DNA of 64,000 bases from JBEOJY01 sp040275305 (GTDB taxonomy: Bacteria > Pseudomonadota > Alphaproteobacteria > UBA9219). Every line of letters starts with the position of its first letter. Position 1 is the stretch's first letter. Below, in pieces: positions 60,168-64,000 of this stretch. The notes under the pieces are model-generated. The model saw only the letters and a list, made by a program, of their open reading frames with translations. It was not told the origin of the DNA and ran no database searches. The DNA lies in the NCBI GenBank assembly GCA_040275305.1, contig JBEOJY010000033.1, positions 31,217 to 95,216 on the forward strand. Reading direction: 5' to 3'. The translations under genes were made by a program, and so were the position numbers.

Positions 60168-60192
60168 TGCCCGGTCCGCTGCTATTTAATGT

Positions 60193-60310
60193 TCTATACT
60201 CATCGCACATCAAGAGTTGGCAAAATTTTACGCAAGACAGGCGCGATTCCCTCTCCGCAAGGGGGAGGGAATCGGATCGTGCCGTTTTCTCAGATGTTTC
60301 CAACTCTTGA
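60193..60310. repeat. Family F ends around a family C core
   Basis: Perfect inverted ends CAAGAGTTGG (60211-60220) and CCAACTCTTG (60300-60309). The outer sequence TATACTCATCGCAC beside the left end is shared with the element at 18998-19255. The core here is GATTCCCTCTCC / GGGGGAGGGAATC (family C), whereas that element carries GGGTGTCC cores. It lies upstream of divK. Confidence 0.8.
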
Positions 60311-60372
60311 GCTTTTATGAAAGTATACTCGCCATTCCTAGCAAAGTTTCGGTTAAGCGCCAAGCGGTAGCT

Positions 60373-61284
60373 TTAGGGCGCGGTCGCGCAGTCGTGTTTA
60401 GGCAGGGGCTCAAGCGCGGCTAGTGTTCCTTGTACTGAGAAATCGTTGTAATCAATGCGGATGGATTTGGCGACACCGTTTGACAACAGGTTTAGATTCA
60501 TTTCGAAGTCAGATTCGCCGCTTTCTCCGGTTTCGCCGGTTTCCTTGAAGTAGGCCAATCTGATGGGCCATTCCGTTGCCTGCAGTAAGCGGTTGTTTTT
60601 GAGGGAGGTCGGCAATTCCGTTTTTTGGTGTTCCGCTATGGGGGGCGAGATGTAGGCGCTTACACCGTTTGTGCCTTCCTCATCGGAGCCATCGAAGACT
60701 TGGCGCATAAAGAACTTTTCTCCGGACGCGGCTTTTTGCAACAGCATGCGCGTGTGGGCCGAAGGGAAGAGGCTTCCGGCGGGTAGCTTATCCGTTTTGC
60801 CCTCGGGAACCGAATAGGCGACTGTGCCGCCATCAGGGCCTAATGTGGCTTTTCCGCGAAATTTTTCGGTTTCCTTGCCGTCGGTGATGCGGCGGATGTT
60901 GAAGTTATATTTGTCGCCTTCTTTCGATTCCCACGTGATCTCAGAGCTTACGACGGTGGACTCTCCGTTCTCTCCAAGATTGAAGTGCAACTGCATATGT
61001 TGCTGAACGGTCCAGCCGTCACAGGTATCGTTCCAATCGAACATCATCTTGCCGGACACGCCTTTGACGTTGCTTCCATTCTTTGCCGAGGCGAGCGACA
61101 GGTTATAGATCGCGCGGTGAGGGACAATCGACAAGCCCATGTTATCGCGCAGGGGCGCTTGCGGCTCGTCATTTTCCGACGCGGTCGTTTGCGGCGGGGT
61201 GACGTTCAACGGCGCGGCATGGTTCTCCGCTGCGGGGGTGAGTAGCGTTCCCATGAACGCTAGCATGACCAAGGGGTGGCGCAC
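60373..61284 (-). CDS. EipB-like (DUF1849) periplasmic envelope protein
   Basis: 303 residues with an N-terminal signal peptide (MLAFMGTLLTPAAENHAAP). The mature protein matches the DUF1849/EipB pattern: LSIVPHRAIYNLSLASAKNG, GKMMFDWNDTCDGWTVQQ, FPSAHTRMLLQKA and the C-terminal VQGTLAALEPLPKHDC. The two Cys (DTCDGW and HDC) are the pair that forms a disulfide in Brucella EipB, which supports envelope integrity. The C-terminal third has a Gly-Glu-rich insertion (GETGESGESD). It is upstream of divK on the same strand, with a 205-bp gap holding a repeat. Confidence 0.88.
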   Translation of the reverse strand: MRHPLVMLAFMGTLLTPAAENHAAPLNVTPPQTTASENDEPQAPLRDNMGLSIVPHRAIYNLSLASAKNGSNVKGVSGKMMFDWNDTCDGWTVQQHMQLHFNLGENGESTVVSSEITWESKEGDKYNFNIRRITDGKETEKFRGKATLGPDGGTVAYSVPEGKTDKLPAGSLFPSAHTRMLLQKAASGEKFFMRQVFDGSDEEGTNGVSAYISPPIAEHQKTELPTSLKNNRLLQATEWPIRLAYFKETGETGESGESDFEMNLNLLSNGVAKSIRIDYNDFSVQGTLAALEPLPKHDCATAP

Positions 61285-61438
61285 GCTTATGGCCTCCGGG
61301 GTGTTATATCAGGAGATAAGAGCATAGGGCTTTCGCGCGTAACAAGGAAGATTCTTGTTGTTCCGGTTGCGGATAAAAAATATCGGAACTTTCCTAAATT
61401 TGTTGTTGCATCAATCCCATGCTTATGTTAGGACTACT

Positions 61439-61611
61439 CCCACTTTCCTGTAGAAGGGGAAGCGCAGTAAGGGAGTAAGGACCCGCAAGCCATGGATCGC
61501 GGGAGACAATCCGGAAACCTTAGTGCAAGCGGCGCCTCTCGCGCCATCGGGCATAGGGTCCGATAGCGTGAAGAGGGAGAGGCCTCTCTCCTCTTATTTC
61601 GGGAAACTGGG
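61439..61611 (+). ncRNA. Candidate structured RNA, copy 2
   Basis: Homologous to 11981-12170. A closing stem pairs CCCACTTTCC (61439-61448) with GGAAACTGGG (61602-61611), 9 of 10 positions. Inside, TAAGG near 61468 pairs with CCTTA near 61518, and CCCGC pairs with GCGGG; further hairpins are GGCGC/GCGCC, ATCGG/CCGAT and GAGGGAGAG/CTCTCCTC. A TATGTT -10-like sequence lies at 61424-61429. Both copies stand alone, with reading direction opposite to their neighbours. The size and closed-stem shape recall 6S RNA, but identity is not shown. Confidence 0.5.
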
Positions 61612-61723
61612 TAGGGGGTTTTGGAAGCGAAGGGTGAAGATGGGAAATGATGGAGGTTTGATGGATTAGAGATTCGGCAGGCAGTTCTCCGGTTTTGAGA
61701 TGATGCCTTTGTGGCTCTGGAAA

Positions 61724-63997
61724 TTATCCAAACTTATTGCTTCTGGCAAATCCGTTGGGCGGGAGTTTTCCGGCTTGGGCGCGTTCGCCGAGCCAGCTGC
61801 GGAGATCGGTTTCGGTGCGGTCGCGTTCGCCGGATTTCCAGACTAATCCTTCTTTCAGCGCGAAGACCTTGACATCGGAAAGCTCGCCGTCTTTGTATTT
61901 CTGGAGCGTGACACCGCGTCCGCGCGTCATTTCTGGCAGTTGATCGAGTGGGAAGATCAAAAGTTTGCGGTTGGTCCCTACGATGGCGACATGGTCGCCG
62001 ATGACGGGCGCAAAGGCGACGCCGCGCACAGGGGCTTCGACGTTGAGCACTTGTTTGCCGTTCTTGGTTTGCGCCAGAACATCCTCGACCTTGACAACGA
62101 ATCCTTTGCCGTCGCTGGCGGCGACGAGGAATTTTTGTTCGGGCTGATATTTGATCAGGCCGACGATGTCGGCTTCCGCAGGCATGTCGATCATGAGGCG
62201 CAGGGGTTCGCCGAGGCCTCTCCCGCTTGGAAGCTTGTCCGCGCCCAGCGTGTAGAAACGCCCGTTGCTGGCGAAGAGAAGTATTTTATCCGTCGTTTCG
62301 GCGTTCATCACAAAGCGTTCTTCGTCGCCTTCTTTGTATTTGACGGCGGCGCGGGCTTCCGTATCTTCGGCGATATGGCCACGTAAGGCGCGGATCCATC
62401 CTTTGGCCGAGCACATGATTGTTATATTCTCGCGCTCGATCACGGCTTCGACGGGAACATCCAGTTCGAGCGGCGGGTCGCAGATTTCGGTACGTCTTGC
62501 GCCAAGTTTTGTGTTTTTTCCGAATCGTTGCTTCAAGGCGACCAGCTCGCGGTCGAGGTATTGCCAGCGCAGGGATTCGTCTTTCAGGAGCTTGCGAAGT
62601 TCCGCCTGTTTTTCGGACAGTTCTTTTTGCTCGCCCTTGATCTGCATTTCCTCAAGCTTACGCAAAGAGCGCAGGCGCATGTTCAGGATGGCTTCGGCTT
62701 GCGCGTCGGTGAGGCCAAAGGTCTTCATGAGGACGGGTTTGGGCTCGTCCTCGGTGCGGATGATTTTGATGACTTTGTCGAGGTTCAAATACGCAATCAG
62801 GTATCCGGCGAGGACTTCCAGACGCGCTTCGATCTGCGCGAGGCGGTAGCGTGAGCAGCGCAGCAGCACGTCGTGGCGGTGGTCGAGCCAGCCGCGCAGG
62901 GCCGCGCGAAGGTCCATCACCTGCGGAACGCAATCTTTGTCGAGGACGTTCAGGTTGAGCGGAATCTTCACTTCAAGGTCGCACTGGCGGAAGACGGATT
63001 CCATCAGGACGGCGGGATCGACGTTGCGGCTTTTGGGAGTAATTACCAAACGGATGTCGTCGGCTGATTGATCGTTGATATCGTCCACTAAGGGCATCTT
63101 CCGCACAGACAGAAGCTCGGCCATTTTCTCGATGAGGCGAGATTTCTGCACCTGATAGGGGATTTCGGTGACGATGATCTGCCACGTGCCTTGTTTCAGT
63201 TCTTCCTTCTCCCACTTCGCCCGGAGCCGGAAGGAGCCTTTGCCGGTTTTGTAGGATTGGATGATCGATTCACGACTTTCGACGAGCAGGCCTCCGGTCG
63301 GGAAGTCGGGACCGGGGACGAGGCTTACAAGTTTTTCAATGGTCGCGTTCGGGTGTTCGATGAGGTGGCGGAGCGCGTCGCAAAGTTCGCTCACATTATG
63401 CGGGGGTATGGAGGTCGCCATGCCGACCGCGATGCCGCTTGCGCCGTTGGCAAGCAGGTTGGGGAACGCGCCGGGGAGAACGCATGGCTCTTCGCCGCTG
63501 CTGTCATAAGTCGCGCGGAAATCGACGGCGTCTTCGTCGATTCCTTCGAGCAGAAGCTTGGCGACTTCGGTGAGGCGCGCTTCGGTGTAACGCATCGCGG
63601 CGGGGTTATCGCCGTCCACGTTGCCGAAATTGCCTTGCCCCTCGATGAGCGGATAACGCTCGACGAAATCTTGCGCGAGGCGCACGAGCGCTTCGTAGAC
63701 GGCGCTGTCGCCGTGCGGGTGAAATTTACCGATGACATCGCCGACGACGCGCGCGCATTTCTTGGGCGGCAGGTTGGGGTCGAGCTTGAGTTCGCGCATG
63801 GCGTAGAGAAGGCGGCGCTGCACAGGCTTCAGGCCGTCGCGCACGTCAGGCAGAGAACGCGACATGATCGTGGACAGCGCATAGGACAAATAGCGCTCCG
63901 ACAAGGCTTCGGAGAGCTTCTTGTTCACGATGTCTTGAGGCGGCGGCAACTCGTTGTCCGAGCCGCGGCGCTTCGATGATGAGGTGCTGCTTGCCAT
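61724..63997 (-). CDS. parC: DNA topoisomerase IV subunit A
   Basis: 757 residues, complete. The N-terminal breakage-reunion domain has YLSYALSTIMSRSLPDVRDG and LKPVQRRLLYAMRELK, the winged-helix QRDR GKFHPHGDSAVYEALVR with Ser at the quinolone-associated position, and the catalytic Tyr in AAMRYTEARL. A coiled-coil tower and a shorter C-terminal beta-pinwheel follow. The lack of a GyrA box and the short C-terminus favour ParC over GyrA. It decatenates daughter chromosomes with ParE, which is not in the window. Its start lies 3 bp from the window edge. Confidence 0.94.
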   Translation of the reverse strand: MASSTSSSKRRGSDNELPPPQDIVNKKLSEALSERYLSYALSTIMSRSLPDVRDGLKPVQRRLLYAMRELKLDPNLPPKKCARVVGDVIGKFHPHGDSAVYEALVRLAQDFVERYPLIEGQGNFGNVDGDNPAAMRYTEARLTEVAKLLLEGIDEDAVDFRATYDSSGEEPCVLPGAFPNLLANGASGIAVGMATSIPPHNVSELCDALRHLIEHPNATIEKLVSLVPGPDFPTGGLLVESRESIIQSYKTGKGSFRLRAKWEKEELKQGTWQIIVTEIPYQVQKSRLIEKMAELLSVRKMPLVDDINDQSADDIRLVITPKSRNVDPAVLMESVFRQCDLEVKIPLNLNVLDKDCVPQVMDLRAALRGWLDHRHDVLLRCSRYRLAQIEARLEVLAGYLIAYLNLDKVIKIIRTEDEPKPVLMKTFGLTDAQAEAILNMRLRSLRKLEEMQIKGEQKELSEKQAELRKLLKDESLRWQYLDRELVALKQRFGKNTKLGARRTEICDPPLELDVPVEAVIERENITIMCSAKGWIRALRGHIAEDTEARAAVKYKEGDEERFVMNAETTDKILLFASNGRFYTLGADKLPSGRGLGEPLRLMIDMPAEADIVGLIKYQPEQKFLVAASDGKGFVVKVEDVLAQTKNGKQVLNVEAPVRGVAFAPVIGDHVAIVGTNRKLLIFPLDQLPEMTRGRGVTLQKYKDGELSDVKVFALKEGLVWKSGERDRTETDLRSWLGERAQAGKLPPNGFARSNKFG

Positions 63998-64000
63998 GGG

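Noticed and set aside
63191..63979. Forward 262-codon frame opposite parC
   Set aside because: Shadow of the topoisomerase gene on the other strand.

Overview
The window looks like the chromosome of a flagellated, uncultured alphaproteobacterium of moderate GC content. The evidence is a flgG-flgA-flgH rod/ring cluster in the usual alphaproteobacterial order, a divK-pleD pair, an EipB (DUF1849) envelope protein, a pyruvate phosphate dikinase, the DapD succinylase route to lysine, and an HK97-type island in a tRNA gene. The genus cannot be named from this sequence. Intergenic spaces are full of short palindromic and MITE-like repeats.

Layout. 0-2.3 kb: end of a flagellar basal-body operon (flgG, flgA, flgH). 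2.4-8.5 kb: envelope and membrane genes (periplasmic protein, PAP2 phosphatase, DjlA-like co-chaperone, GT-C-like membrane protein, MFS transporter). 9.1-16.6 kb: polyamine cluster, with an ornithine-type decarboxylase, carboxynorspermidine decarboxylase and synthase, agmatine deiminase and N-carbamoylputrescine amidase, interrupted by an L,D-transpeptidase. 16.7-29.1 kb: housekeeping genes (gmk, a Trm112-like gene, ppdK, a CPA1 antiporter, lpxD, a c-di-GMP protein, uvrC) plus two unknown genes.

29.78-44.84 kb is an integrated element of about 15 kb, bounded by a 59-bp direct repeat that overlaps tRNA-Val(GAC). It carries an integrase, an excisionase-like protein, a 906-residue primase/ATPase, a candidate origin with a 34-bp inverted repeat, a portal, a fused protease-capsid, an HNH nuclease and both terminase subunits. 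No tail, tail-connector, lysis or holin gene is recognisable. The composition resembles capsid-forming phage satellites (cf-PICI type) and is the most interesting system in the window; a reduced prophage is the main alternative.

44.9-64 kb: a polyprenyl glycosylphosphotransferase, RNase D, scpA-scpB, an SxtJ / DUF5989 / carbamoyltransferase / SGNH-hydrolase operon that probably decorates a surface glycan, tRNA-Lys, dapD-coaD, an MgtC-like protein, divK-pleD, eipB-like and parC. Two homologous, free-standing structured-RNA candidates lie at about 12.0 kb and 61.5 kb. The repeats are modular: a few types of outer inverted ends flank exchangeable palindromic cores. One family carries a short open frame in both copies, and one of these copies sits between divK and pleD.
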